A DNA stretch of 46,952 bases. Origin: Marinomonas sp. IMCC 4694. GTDB lineage: Bacteria > Pseudomonadota > Gammaproteobacteria > Pseudomonadales > Marinomonadaceae. Positions 26,001-41,000 of this stretch are shown here, in pieces (position 1 is the first letter of the stretch; each line of letters opens with the position of its first letter). The stretch covers positions 1 through 46,952 of the forward strand of contig NZ_VSRV01000002.1 in the NCBI RefSeq assembly GCF_008122525.1, written 5' to 3'. Below the pieces are notes generated by a model. The model had not been told where the DNA came from and made no database searches. It saw nothing but the letters and a program-made list of their open reading frames with translations. Position numbers and translations under genes: made by a program.

Positions 26001-29000
26001 TCAGGGCGGTCAATCCTGTACCTGCTTCGATTTCTAAGCTGGCACCTTTCGCTGTTAAAACAACTTCCGTACCAATGCGTACCGCCGCATTGGTTTTAAT
26101 CAGTACTGAACTGTCGGTATTTTTGGTTTGAATGACACTTCCGATGTCAGCAACGAAACCGACAGCGCCTTCGCTGTAACTTTGCATCGCACCTATGCCA
26201 TCTGAGTGTTTCACCCAGATATCGACTAATGTGTCCGCTTTGATCCAGCCACCATGCAACATCTGCTCGCTTACTGTGAAGAAAGCTCTGCCTGCCGTTA
26301 CGCCTGAGTTAGAAGCACCAGCCGGACCATGCACATTGGTCCGACGAATTTCTAATAGATCACTTTCCAGTATGATGTCACCTGTCGCTTGAACATCGCC
26401 AACCACTTGGATGGTGCCACCAATAATACGTGTTCGGTCTCGTAGACGAGCGTCGAAGGCCGTTGAAGCAACAGCAAATTGATACTGACCTTCAAAATTA
26501 CGCAGTCCAGCACCATCACCGTCTGTCAACAATTGCATGTAGGAAGCAAACGTGGATTGTTTTAAATCACCAATAATAATGCGATTTGTGTTACTGGCAT
26601 GACCGATAGTGACGTTTTGGAAGCCAGTCGATAAAGCATCGACATCACGCATTGAAAGGTTCATGAAACCATCGTACGTCCGGGAAGAGTAATCTAAACC
26701 AAAGCGAGACTGGGCCGCAGAACCTATACGATAGCTGCCGTCATCATCATTAGTGCGAAGCGTCAGATCCCCTCCACCTTGAATAGAGCCTTGTCCAGCA
26801 CGGAAATCAACGTCATCCGCCTGTATATTAATATCGTGATCATCGGCCGTTTGAATGGTGCCACTGCGATGCGTTAATTTCGCTCCGCTTTGTGATAGGC
26901 GTAGATCGATTTCACCATTTTTAGCGATCAAGCCACCGGCGCGATTATCAAAGTCAAAATACGTCGCAATATCCACACTGTTTAACTCTCGGACAACAAT
27001 ATTGGCGTTATCCGTTACGCTATTATTGACCACGGTTAACACAGCAACATCGGTATTCAAGGTGCCGATCAAACCTTTAGCATAAATAGCCAAACGCCCA
27101 TCGGGTGCAATAAAGGTCAAGGATTCGACATTCACGGCCGCGACGTCGTTGATCACAGAAAGTCCGCTTCCCGCCCAGCTATTCCCTTGGCTGGAGACAC
27201 TGCGCAACACGGTGCCAGCACTTGATGTGTCGGTCATGTTGAGCATATCAAAGTCGTTTTCAAGGTTGATTTTAAGATCACCCAGCGTGAACGAACCGTT
27301 TCCGATACGTATCTCTTCGCCTTGAGTGTCTAAGTTCAACCACGCCTGATCAAAGCCTGAATTACCAATTAACGTATGTTCGCCATCCGCGTTTATATAG
27401 ACGTTGGTCTCACCATCACCTGCGAAGATGGAGTTAATGCCTGCTGCATTAATTTCCACCACATTATCGCCTCGACCGAGTTGGATCGTGTTATTACTCG
27501 CGCCATTTATCTCGATGAGATTATCACCGTCTCCCGCATTAATTTTCTTATTGCCTGAATCTTGTACATAAATCTTATCGTCGGAACCGTACGTTGTAAT
27601 TTCATCGTTGCCTTTACCAACGTAGAGGATCTCGCGACTGTCACCCCCAACGTATCGGTTATTGCCATCGCCTAAATAAATGGTAATAGGATCAAAGCCT
27701 ACATACTTCAGATTTTCATCGTAGTAAGGCTGTGCGGTCTTGTTAACAACCGTGTTATTACCCGATCCTGAACGTAATACACTGTTACCGCTTCCGCCAT
27801 AAATGAACATGCCGTCGTTACCAGCACCCATATCAAGATCTAGCGTACCCGTAGCTCCCGCTTCAACCTGAAGGTAGTCATTACCATCCCCCATATCAAT
27901 GCGTAAGTCAGCGGTAACACCAGTGCCTACCTCAAAACTATCAGAGCCATCACCAAAGTCACCAACGATGGTTTTCACACCGGTAAACGTCTGAGTAAAG
28001 CCAAGACCTTCAACCGTGGTCACACCATTTTCTTCTGTTATTTGATACGACTCGGTACTGATGTCTTCATAAATTTCACCACGTCTACCGCCACGATCAC
28101 CCACATTTAAATAAAGGGTATCGCCACTTTGGTTGGCTAAGACCGGATCAGGTCCGAGCTTCCATGTTTTGCTACCGGAGAAAGTAAGACCAAGCGCAGT
28201 GACCGAGAGTTTAGCGTGCGCTGCCGTTGTAAAAATGGATACTTCAGCATCTAACCCTGCCAAAGTGACATCGACAGACCAGAAACCAAAATCAATCGAT
28301 AAGTCCACACTGCCGTAGATGCGTCCCGCAAAACCATTGTGTGCGAGCGTAACTTCAACACCACCATTTATAGAGATAGGGCCAAGGCCTATTTCGAAAT
28401 GAACCCCACCGTGAATTAAGAACTCGCCTTTAGAGTTAACGTACCCCTCAACACCAATTTCAACCACACCAAAGAAGTCAATTTTTGCTTCTTCAATACT
28501 CAAGGTAAAAACGTCACCTTCGTAACTTATTTCCCCTTTGAACGTTCCTTCGAAAGGCAGCAATAGCAAGGAGCCTTCTAATCCAAATCGGAAAGAATCT
28601 GCCGCTACCGTTGTGATCAAATCACCGCGACTGTCTTTGGCCATATAAGCCTGACTACCAGTATTGATTTCAATTTCAACCGTAGTTTCAGCTTGCAACA
28701 GAGCTAAGCTAATGCCCAGTTTAGTCGATGCATACATTGCAAAAGTAGGCGTGCCATTGACAACACTAAACTGAGCCGCACCAACAAATTCAATTTCCCC
28801 TAAGAACCCGAGGTCAATGGTCATGTCCAGCGCTGCGTCAACACCCTCTTCTGAAATATCAAGGCGTGCTCCGCCAGACATAGTCAACGCACCGGCTAAT
28901 TCAAGTGACGCTTGACCTTGAATAAACAAAGATTGGCCTTTCACATTCTCTTGACTAAAACCAAAACCAGAAGGATCGATAACCGTTACTGAGCGTTCAG

Positions 29001-32000
29001 TACTGGTTGTATTGATGCGCATGGCAAACGCACCCGACAGAGTAAAGACACCACCAGCTTGAATCAATACTGACTCCGCACCTGATCCTCTCAACTCCAA
29101 AGCGCCGTAGAGTCCAGCATCTTCACCTGCGACTAAACCAAGAGTACCTGTCGCAGTTAACGGCTCCAACACAGGGAGGTCTAAGACCATGTTCAAGTTA
29201 AGTTCAGTAACAACTTCTTCACCAACAACGCTTAACAAAATAGAAAAGCCACCATCTAACTTCAGGGCATCCATGATTAACAAGGAACCCTCGCCCGATA
29301 AACCTAAGTAGAAATCGGCTACTTCCGTTTTATTCGGGGGAATATTGCTGATGTCGATGACCGCTGGTAAATCTCGGCTAACTTGAAATTCTTCCGGTAC
29401 ATCGTAGCTAATGACTTGGCCGGTTGTATTCATCACAAATTCGAGACTGCGAACTTCTAACGCAATCGCCCCTAAGTCTAAATTAACGTCCGTTAACTCA
29501 AATTTAGCCGCTACACCTAAGCTATTAACAACCAATAAGGCTTGAGCATCACCTTGTAAGAAACCACCAACAGTCGCGGAAGCATCAATAAACAGCTCTA
29601 AACCTTCATCATTGATTTTTAGTTCAAAGGCGCCGTCCAGTTCCGCCATACCAAACAAACCAAATTTAGCCTCGCCTTGAACTTGTATTAATCGCTCATT
29701 AAATCCAAGGATGATGGGGTTTTCGCTGTCACCGGTTTCTATGTAGTAACCTGTCAATTCTGGGCCATCTTCTACCAGTTGATGAGTCGATTTAGAAAAA
29801 TCGACAACGTCACCATTGCCACTGACGGTTTGGTTAAGGTTCAAGAAGGTGTTTGTTATTTCAGCGGTAACGCCATCGATTCCTACTAGGGCACCTTTCG
29901 CCAAGTCAGCTTTCACCGCGGCGTATACCGCAGGGTCTGTTGGCGTTGTGTCAAACATGAATACCGCGCCAACGTTTAAGTCTTCAACCGCTAAACCAAA
30001 GGCGCTGTCGTTTTTAACCGTTCCATCGACACGACCTGTTGTCGCATTTTCTTGCCAATAGCCGCCAACGCCCACAAAACCGTAGATATTACTCATACCT
30101 ACCGCTAACGAATTGACACTACGAGTTTGACCATTCGTTAACGTTACAGACTCTGAGCCACGCTTGGTAAACGCCATAGAACCAGACGCTTGCATGACCC
30201 CGGCGATGTCACCAGAAAAATACTCTACTTTGGCCTGAATGATTTCTCCACCAAAGTCTAAATACACCGGATTCTCATTGCTGCCGGTGTCGATCATAAG
30301 GCCTTTTTCGTCCCAATGCCCCGTCAAAGGGTTAGTGTTGGCAAAGCTGGTGAAATCAACGTACGGCATGGGCAGAAGCAAAGACGCACTAGGCGGTACC
30401 AGTGATGTAAAGGACGTATTGATGTTGATTTCAACACCTTCAACCTTGGCATTTAAAATCGGATCCATGCCGACTAATTCTGCAGACGCTACGGTGGCTT
30501 TTGCCGCAATATAGGTTGGCATGGCGTTTTTAACTTGCTCTGGAAGTTCTAAACCCGCAAAACCAGACGCTTTCATGACGGCCAAACCAAAAGTAGTGCT
30601 ATCCAGTTTCAAGCCGACACCGTCTTCGGGGCCGCCCACACCAGCAAAACCGGTTAGGTTGTAACCACCAATCGTCATTACTTCCATGTCATGCACCAAG
30701 GTTTCTGGCGCACCAAAATCGGCTAAGACGCCGGTGTTTACTCCCACTAATGTGTAAGTTGTGCCTTTTGAAAAAGCCAACGAGCCATCTAACTGCAAGA
30801 AGCCTGCAACATCAATGTGGGCATCTTCTACCCGTGCGGCGATGTCAATACGGTTGTCATAATTGATCACCACTTCGCTATCAAAGGTAGACAGCACCAT
30901 GCCCTTGTTATCATAGGTCTTCGCAAAATCGACCCAAGGCGTTTGAGTCGGCAATTGCTTACTTTTTCCTGCGTTCATGCCGACAGACACGCCCGATAGG
31001 GTTGCCTCTAAGACACCGTCTAAACCAACGAGGCCGGCTTGTTCAATGTCTAATTTCAACGTATTAATGTCATATTCGTCGTTTTTAAACTTAACAAACG
31101 CTAAATCGACATTATTAGCGTACACGCCAACAGAGTCAGTTTCACCTGAACCAAAGTAAGGGTTGCCAACGCCGACAAAGGCTTTCATATCGGTGCCCAC
31201 AAACGCCATGTAATCCATGGCAACAGGATCAGCACCACCAAACGACCCTACGCTTACAGCGCCCGTTCCACCAAGCACCACTTCGCTTTCATGACCAATT
31301 TTAAAGGCGATATCACCTTCTAAATGCACAAACTGCTCAATAGAGAATAACGCATCTTTTACACTGATCTGCGACAAGGCACCCTGTGAACCATCAATAT
31401 TAATTGTGTAGGTTTCAGCGGTATCGCCAAACTCAATACCGCCAACATTGCCACCAAAACCTAAAGGAACGACTAAATTCTTAGCGGAATAATCAATCGC
31501 GCGGCCTTGGCTGTCAGCGGTGTTGATTTGGAACAGCGCCTGCTGAGCCGATAACTCAAGCAGCGGCATGCCCGTTAGCCCAACAAAATTGGTGGTGCCT
31601 TGCACTGTTACCCAATATTCAGAAGAGAAGGGGCTAAACACTAAGGCAAAAGCCACGTCTAAATCGTCGATTTTTAAGCCAACATCACCCACACCCGCAA
31701 AGATATCAATGTCGGTATAGGCAAAGGTGAAATAGGTCACATCTTCAATCGAGCCGTCACTTAAGATCAGTGTGTCGAACTCAAGCTGGATTTCCATGCC
31801 TTCTTCAGTAGCTTGTACCAAGCCAAACAGATCGACATTAAAGTCAGCAGCAAAAGTAAACACGCTACTCTTTCCTAATGACAATTCACCGGGCTTAAAG
31901 GCTAAATCACCAAAACTGATTGGAGATGATTCCAAATTAATGCCTACCAGATCAGTAGACAGCTGATAATAAGAAAAATCTAAATCTGTCGCTTCTAGCG

Positions 32001-35000
32001 TCAGATCATCAACCCCAACAAAAGCAAACGTATCCACTTGCCCTTGCATCATGGTCCACTGACGAGCCGCATTGGTGCGGTCGGTTAAAATGCCTAAACC
32101 GATGTCCACACCAGTGGCTTTGAAACCAAACTCGCTGTCGCCATTTTCATCGAAACCCACAAAGGCACTGACACCGGCGCCCATAAATACCAAGCTGGAC
32201 ACATCGGCCTGACTGTCGTTTTCTAATGTGATGGTCTGATAGGTTTTTTCGAACGCGAAAAACCCTTGAAGACTCATCACACCCAATAAATTAAGCGTTA
32301 GATCGCCACTAACCTTTAACGCTTCCCCCTTCATGTCAAAAGTCATGACGGCCGCACTGCTAGTCCCGACGCCTTCGCCGCCTAATGTAATACCCACACC
32401 TTCTGTCAAAGTCAGGTTTTGTTCAGAATAATCAATCGCACGGCCCAAACGGTCTGCGGTGTTAACGATCACATCAAGATTTTGCGCTGACACGGTAAAA
32501 ATGTCGGCACCTTGGAAACCCACTTGGCTTGATTGAGCCTTCATGGTGACCCAGAAGTTATGGTAATCCCCAAGATCGATCGCTATGGCTAAGCCCAAGT
32601 CCGCTTCTTCTATGCCAAAGCCAACACCATCGGTGCCCGCAAAGAAATCTACATTGGATTTCGCGACAGTCATCATCGCGACCGAGGTTTCTGTCAAGTT
32701 ACCTTGTGAGTCAATTAGCGAGACCGTTTGGAATTCTTGCGTGATGCTTACTTCGTATTCAAAATCCACAAAGTCATACGCATTCAGTTTCAGCGCACCT
32801 TCAATATTAAAGGCTAACCGGCTACCAAAACTCAGTTCGAAATTCACCCCTTCCATACTGGCGGTAATCTCGTCGCCTAAATCAAAAACAACGTCAAGAT
32901 CATTAGTGAACGCCGTCAAATTGGTGCCATTCATACCAAACGCAATGTCGCCTTGAACCGTGACAACGCCAAACAAACTGGCACGGAAATCACTTAGACC
33001 AAAATAGCGAGCATTGGCAAACAAGCCTTGTTCAAAGGTGTAATTTACCCCAGCCAGTCCTACTTTTGTTCCACTGGCCACATTCGGGTTGTTTTGGCTG
33101 TAACGTACGGTCACGGCACCCGCCGTGATGTTGTCCATGCCATCGATGGCGATGTCCAAAGCACCGTTTTTCATTTCAAAACCGATACCACCAGAGTTAA
33201 TTGCCAAGCCTAGGTCGGCGTTGGTTAAACTCACATACGCCGCATCGCCTGCACTCAACTTAGCGGTGACGCGGTTACCAATAGCAAACATGTCGTCGCC
33301 TTGCTTAGCAAACGCAAAGTCACCCGATAAACTCACAAAGTTTTCAATATTGGCTTTGAAACCTTTAACAGCAAACGCAATCGTATTGGCCGCAATGCTT
33401 TCGTTAAAGGTATAACGGATTCCACCGACACTGATTTCACGACCTTTTACAATCGTCGTTGTGGTGTTGGTGTACTGCACGGCAATGGAGTCAAATGGTA
33501 GCAACTCAAAACCAGAGATCTCAGCACTCAACGCCCCTTCTGTTAACTCAAACGCCATCTCGGTTTCGTTCATGATGAAACCAAATTTCGCGCCGGCTAA
33601 GCTTAAAGAAGCGACACCTTCGACACCCAGTGACGCCCCAACATTGTTACCCACCGCAATGATGTCTTCATTGACTTTTTTGAAGCCAAAGTCACCACTC
33701 AGACCAACAAAGTTGGCCACATTGGCGCTAAAGCCCTCTACAGCAAACGCCGCTGTGTTGCTTAAAATCGCGCCTGCGAAGGTATAGCTGATTGAGCCAA
33801 CGCCGATGGTTTGACCCGCTGCAATGCTGGTTATGTCATTCGTGTATTGAACAAACACTTTCTCAGCTGAAACGCTCGCCATGTTGAAAATATTGGCCGA
33901 GAATTCACCTTCGCTTAATTCAAACGCCATCTTTCCAGCGCCCGTAATCAAACCAAAGCTGGCGCCGGTTAAACTCACATGCGCCACATCGCCCGCGGCT
34001 AAGCGAGCATTGACATTGTTACCGACTGCAATCAAATCACTGCCGGATTTTTTGAAGCCAAAGTCACCGCTTAAACTCACAAAATCCGCCACATTGGCAC
34101 TGAAACCTTTGACACCAAAGGCGATGGTATTGGCATCGATTTGGGTCTCAAAGGTGTATTCAAGATCAAAAATTTTGATAGTGGTATCTTGCTCAACGGT
34201 GGTCGTGGCATTGGTGTATTGCACAATCACTTCGTCGGCACTGATGCCCGCTAGGCCTTCGATGCCCGCGGCAAAGGCACCGTTTTTCAATTCAAAGGCA
34301 AAGGTGCCTTCACTGTCGGTGATCAGACCAAAATCGGCGTCGTTCAAACGCACATAAGCAGGGCCAGCTTCTAGGTAAGCATCAATATTGGCGCCCAAGA
34401 CTTGTAACTGTTCGGTTTCGCCTTGATCTGCTTTGGTAAAGGCGAAGGTACCGGACAAACCAACAAAGCCTGCCACGTCCAGCTCAAGGTCTGCGCGTGC
34501 TTCTAGTAATTTGCCAGACTCGCCCGCCATGGTTAAGGCATATTGGCTGTCTGGACCCGATTTCACGCTCAACACGGTCGCGTCTGTGTAATCGATGACG
34601 ACTTCACGCTCAGGCAAGGCTTCTTTTACATGAGTAAAGCCTTCAACGGAGGTTTCCAGACCGATGGTGGCGGTTTTGGCTTCCAACGTTAACGTCACGT
34701 CCGCCACATTTTGGCCCAACCAATCGCCTTCAAAACGCAATTGCATGGCGCTGCCATTAAAGAACGCCACACTCACGGTTTGTTGGCTGAGTGCGGCCAG
34801 AGCCTCATTAATTGACGCCTGTACCGTGTCAAGGTCGGCCTGACTATCAATCATGGCGGTTGTGTAAGTCTCACCCTCATGGGTGAAGCTCAGAGTAAAA
34901 CGCTGAGCTTTGTCGGCGGATGTGATGGCAACTTGCTGAACTTCGGCCACTTGTTCACGCCCCTGCTGATCACTGTACGGTTTTACCGTAGCAAGAGACA

Positions 35001-38000
35001 GAGCGGCAAAATGGCTGGTGATATTGGCCACATCGAGGTTACCCATGGCGTCGGTATAGCGTAATTCAAACGCTGCATCGCTGTCGGTGCTCAGATCTGC
35101 GTTGTAGACCACGGACACATTGTTCGCACCCACGTTGCTCATGGCTTCCAGCGCAGCGTCGATGCGTTGCGCCATAACAGCACGATCCGCGGTGTAGGCT
35201 ATGTCATCTGAATAAACACCCGCCATTGAGATTTGGAAACTACCTGCGGTAGTGTCTTCGATCACATTAAGGTTAATGATCTCTAAGGTTTCAAGGTTCT
35301 GTCCCGTAAGGGCGCCACCAAATTCCACCTCAAAGACAAGACCGTTACGAGTCACGTTCACTTCACCGGTACTGCCCAGTACACTCTGTAATGCGGCTTT
35401 GATTTGTGTCGCGGTCGCATCGAATGCCAAGGCGGCCGTCGTGTACGTTTGCCCTGCATGACTCAGTTGCAGCTGATAAGTGCCGTTCGCGTTGGACGGC
35501 GCATCAACCAATAAATGCTGCGCTGAACCAGCCGCGGCTTGACCGGCTTGTGTCGTTTTGGCCGTGATGGAAGCATTTACTAAGCCTGTGGCGTTCAGGG
35601 TCAAACTGGACACATTATTTTTAGACAAAGTGCCCGTAAACTCGATGTCAAATTGGGTACGGCTGCCGGTACTTTGGCTTGTGTTTACGGCAACGTTAAT
35701 GTTGCCAGCACCGACTGTGGACAAGGCTGACAAGGCGTTTTCAATGCGTTTCGCTTGGGTTGCGGCATCAGCGGAATAAGCAATAGCGGCCGTGGTTTGG
35801 CCAGCAAAGCTGACGGTAAATTGACCCGCAGGCAGAGCAGGGTTCGCGTTGGTTGTGATGTTCAAATTCGCCAGATCACGGCCCGCATACGCCCCTTGGA
35901 AGGTCACAAGGTAGTCATTGCCATTTTTGGTTACGGTCGTAGCGTCGGCGCCCAATACGGCGTTTAAAGCAAACTGTACGGTGGCCGCATTTGCGCCAAA
36001 CAGAATGCCAGTGGTGGTGTAAGTGGTACCACTGTCTTTTAAGCTTAAGCTAAAATCGCCCGTGCCCGTGTAGGCCAAAGTGATGTTTTGTTGCTCATTA
36101 ATGGGTTCTCCAGCCGTTGCAGTTTGCATGTAACTAACTTCTTTGCTCGACGCTGAGGAGAACAAAAAGCCCGATTTGGGCACTGAATCAATGTTTTTAA
36201 AGTTCACCACATATTTGTGACCTTTACCGGTGTAGGTTGTATCTCGGTATACTTCAATATTATTGATGCTGGTTTTAAGCAAAGTCGCGTACGCAGTACG
36301 CATTTCGCTGATGGTTTTATCTTGATCACGATGACCACGATAAACGGCTTTGACCTTAGTGGCTGGTTCTGAGACGACGAATAGCTGGTACTCGTTAATG
36401 ACTTTTTCCAGCTTAAAAATAATGCCAATGCTGCCTTCTTGAGCAGGCTGGCCCGCCACCACTTGCTTCACCGATGCCGTAGCAGAAGACGGTGTTGTAT
36501 TGGTCGTTGTGACCGTCAGAGCTTGAGTTTCGTTGATGCCAGCTTGGGCTGACTGAAGATTAGTGACGGACAGATCGATCTTAATTGGCTCAGGACGAAT
36601 GGTGGTGATGGTGAGCAATTTCACCTCATCCAAGCCAGCATAGGCGTCTGTCACTGTGTTCACATCGACCGTGGCCGCCGCGACAGTCGCGCTCACGCTT
36701 AGGCCAGTCACGGACGTTCCAACCAGTGCACCGATAAATTCGATCACATAGCCGTCGTAACGATTGCCGGTCACACTCACATTGCCCTCACCGACCAACG
36801 CTTCAAGAGCAGTAGACAAGCTGGCAATAATCTCGCTGTTCGTGGTGGCACCACCAAGGGTAACGATTTGCTGCTCGCCCTCTTGGGTAAAGGTCAAATC
36901 GCCCACAAAATCCAGTGGAACGTCTAACGACATTTCAGTATTTACTTTGGTAATCACCTCAGGCTCAGCGGCTAACGTGATGCCTTGGTTGAGGTTGACT
37001 TGTAAGTTTTTCGCTTCAGCCGTAATACCGTCAATACCCACCAAACCGGCCAAGGCCGCATCGGCTTGTAAGCTTGTAAAGGTGCGTGACGCATCCGCTT
37101 GATCGGAGATCATGGCAAAACCGAAATTCGCAGAGCCAAGCGCCAAACCAATACGGTCTTCTGACTGACCGTTAATGCCCGCAAAAGCATTAATATCACT
37201 GCCCCCCAACGTCACCACATCGGCTTTAGCCAATGTTGTACCGTCAGATAAAACAATCGCATCAGTGGCGGTGTATTTTTCTAGGGCAAAGCCCCCTTCC
37301 ACCATGAAGAAGCCGAACATATCCAGCTCAATATTAGCGGCCGCTGACAAGGACTCACCGCGATCACCATCAAGGCTAAGCGCCAAGGTGGTGTCTGAAC
37401 TGGTTGCGATCGCCATGTCTGTGGCGCCAGTAGAAAAGTCCACCACATTGCCCGCGGCTTTGTCTGTGCTGTTGTTGGCTTGGTTTATCGACACTTGAAT
37501 GTCTGTGCCTTGAGCCGTTAATCCATCGATCCCAACGAAACCCAAACTGGCCGCTGATGCCTCTAAAGCAGTCCAGGAACGACTGGTGTCTGTCTTATCG
37601 CTCATTAACGCCAGACCAAACTCCATATCGGTTAAGCTAAACCCAATCGCTTGATCTGATAATGCGCCATCAGCATCGCGTTCGCCGTTTACACCCACAA
37701 AAGCATTAATATCACGACCGCCTACGGTCATCATATTGGCTGCTACGACATCGTTGTTCGCTAGCGTAATGTTAGTGCTGGATTGTTCAAACGCCAGACT
37801 GCCTTCGATCGATACAAAGTCTAAAACGTTAAGATACATATCACCTGACGCGCGGGTGGTTTCACCACGAGCACCATCAATGTCTAAAGTTACATTGGTT
37901 CCAGGACCGGACAAGACTTCAAATTGTTCAATAGAATAGTCAATGACGGTATCCGCAGCGCCACCAACACCGGCCACACCGCGGTTAATTTCAATGGACA

Positions 38001-41000
38001 ATGCCTCAGCGCCTACGGCAAAAGCGTCTAGGCCCACAAAGCCGACACCGCCCGCCGTAGCGGCTAACGTGGTAAACTGACGCGCTGCGCCGGTCTCGCC
38101 TTCGGCCTTGATTTCACTGATCAATGCCAGACCCAGATCCAGCTCAGTCACCGCAAAACCGATCGCGTCTGCTGTACCACCATTCATACCAACAAAGGCA
38201 TCTAAATTAGACGCACCAAGCGTTAACACGTCGGCTTGTATTTCTGTCGGCGCTTGCGCTACTGCAGGATCATCGGAATAATTACCATCGTTCAAATAGA
38301 AACTTTGACGACGCGATTCTATGGCAAAACCACCACGCGCTTGTAAAAAGCCAAAGGCATTTAAGGTCACAATGCCGCTGGCGCGTAATAGCTCACCGGC
38401 GTTGCCCGCCATGTTCAATTGAATACTGTCTGTTGCGCCAGTGCGCACACTTAGATCGGTTTTACCCTCACTGTAGTCCACGACCGCATCACCAGAGCGA
38501 CCCGCTTGGTTGATATCAATCGCTAGGGTTTCTCCGCTTACGGTCAACCCCTCTACACCGACTAAGCCCGCAAAAGCGGCGGTACCTTGTAAGCTGGTCC
38601 AAGAACGGGTTTCGTTGTCAACGTCGGTCATCAACGCCAAAGCAATATCGACATTTAAGGCTTGCAGACCCATTGCCGAATCTGTGCCGCCATTCACACC
38701 AAGGAAGGCGTCCACATCGCTGGCACCTAGCAAGAGTTGATTGACTTCAACTTCATCGCCGTTCGCAAGGGTAACGTTACCCAGCCCTTTATCGAGCGCA
38801 AAACCGCCCTCTACTTGCATAAAACCAAACAAGTCTAACGTCATTTGACCAGAGACTTGCAGCAATTCACCACGCGCACCACTCATATCCAACGCTAGAT
38901 CAGAGGTTGGGCCTGTCATCACGACCAAGGAGGTCTTACCTGCGGAAAAGTCCACAACGGAACCATCAGCGGCGGCTTGGTTAATGTTCACATTCAGCGC
39001 TTGGGTCATTACGGTTAAGCCATCCACGCCAATAAAACCGGCACTGGAAATATTCGCTTGTAACGCGGTCCAGTTGCGAAGGTTGCTGTTGTCCGCTCCT
39101 TCTTCCTCGCTGGCCGCTTCACTCATCAACGCTAAGGCAAACTCCACCCCTGTTGCTTCAAAACCGGTCGCATTGGTCAGCCCGCCATTGACCCCGACGA
39201 AAGCACTGACATCATTAGCCCCAATAGTGAGCGTGCGTGTTGCCACGTCACTGGCGCTTTTATCGGCATTAAACGTGGTGATCGCTTGATTTTTTTGCTC
39301 AATGGCAAAATTGCCATTCACTTGCATAAATCCGAACAGGTCAATATCAAGATGACCCGCCGCGCGCAATAATTCACCTTGGCTGGCGTCCATCGCCAAA
39401 CTCAACGAGGTAGGCTCGTTATCGACGCTTGGGCCTGTTAACACCACTAAGTTTTGTGCATAAAAATCCACTAATTGGCCGTCAGCAGACGCTTGATTCA
39501 TTTCTAAGCTGAGCGTATCGGCGCTTAATGTCAGACCCTCGACGCCCTCAAAAGCGATTTGTCCCATGTTGCCTTGCAGTGCCGTCCAAGTACGAGCCGT
39601 TTCATCCGCCCCAACTTGTTCCGACAAAAGCGCTAGACCAAATTGCAAATCGCTCACAGCCAAACCTAATTGGCTGTCAGTGCCACCATTGTTACCAACA
39701 AACGCCGATAAACGATTACCACCAATGGACAACATGTCTGCATTAACCTGGCTGCCATCGCCTAACTGAACCGTTTGACTGGATTTCTCAAAAGCCACTT
39801 CGCCACTGGCTTGCAAAAAGCCATAGGCGTCTAATTCTACCGCACCTGATGCGCGCACTATTTCACCCAAGGCACCGTCTACACCAAGGTTGTATTCCAC
39901 CCCTGGGACAAGGGTCGCGGTTACAGCGTTGTCACCAGAAAAGTCTAAGACACTGCCATCAGACGCCGCTTGGTTCACTAAGACCTGTAAGTCACGGCCT
40001 GCTAATGTGAGTCCATCTACACCGTCCAAGCTCAATGAGCTGGCGCTGGCTTGGAGAGCCGTCCATTGACGAGCGTCTTCTTCTGCGTCACGTTCAGAAA
40101 ACAAACCCAGTACAAAGTCTGTTTCTGTCAACTGTAAGCCTATTTGCGCATCGGTACCGCCATTGACGCCAGCAAACGCATTGACTCCACCGCCTGCCAC
40201 AATGAGCTGATCCACGTTGATGTCATTGCCATCGGCGTCTTTTACCGTGCTCACGGCTTTGTCTATATAGAAACCACCGGCAACTTGTACAAAGCCAAAC
40301 ACATCCAAGGTAAGGTCGGCGGAAATCGTGGTCATACCGCCACGCGCCCCATCAAGATTAATGGTGTAAGTGGAGTCGATACTGGTGGTTACGTTTAAAG
40401 CAGAGATCGCAAAATCTACAACAAGGTTCGGGTTCACATCCGCGATAAGATCCGCTTGAGCCACCACGGCACCTTTTTGCTCGATGTCCAGCTCTGTATT
40501 CACGGTGGTGTACGCGTATTCAATCGACATCAGCGCAAGGTCGATACCGCTCAAGCTGCCGCCGAAGGTCACATTCCAAACGCCCGTGCCTGCGCCCAAC
40601 ACATCAACGGCCACACCACTTACGTCAGACAAAGCGACTTCTAATGCCGCTTTAATGTCACGCGACGTGACGTCCGTTAAGGACAATGCGGTGGTAGTGT
40701 ACTCTGTGCCAGAGTGAGATAGGCTAAGTGTAAAGTGGCCTGCTGCGTCAGATTGAACGCGAATTTGCTGCACTTCAGCGACCGCAGGCGCGGTTGACGT
40801 ACTGCTTTCGGTACGCACCAAACCGGCTTGTGTCATGTCTAAAGCCGCTTGGCCAACTAAAGGTTCAACGATTGTACTGAGCGTACCAATGTCTTTGCCT
40901 GCTAAGGTCCCAGCAAAACTCACTTGCCAGTTACCACGGGTGGTAACGACTTGAATATCAGCACCGGCATGGTCACTGCCTAGTGCGGTGGTTAATGCTG

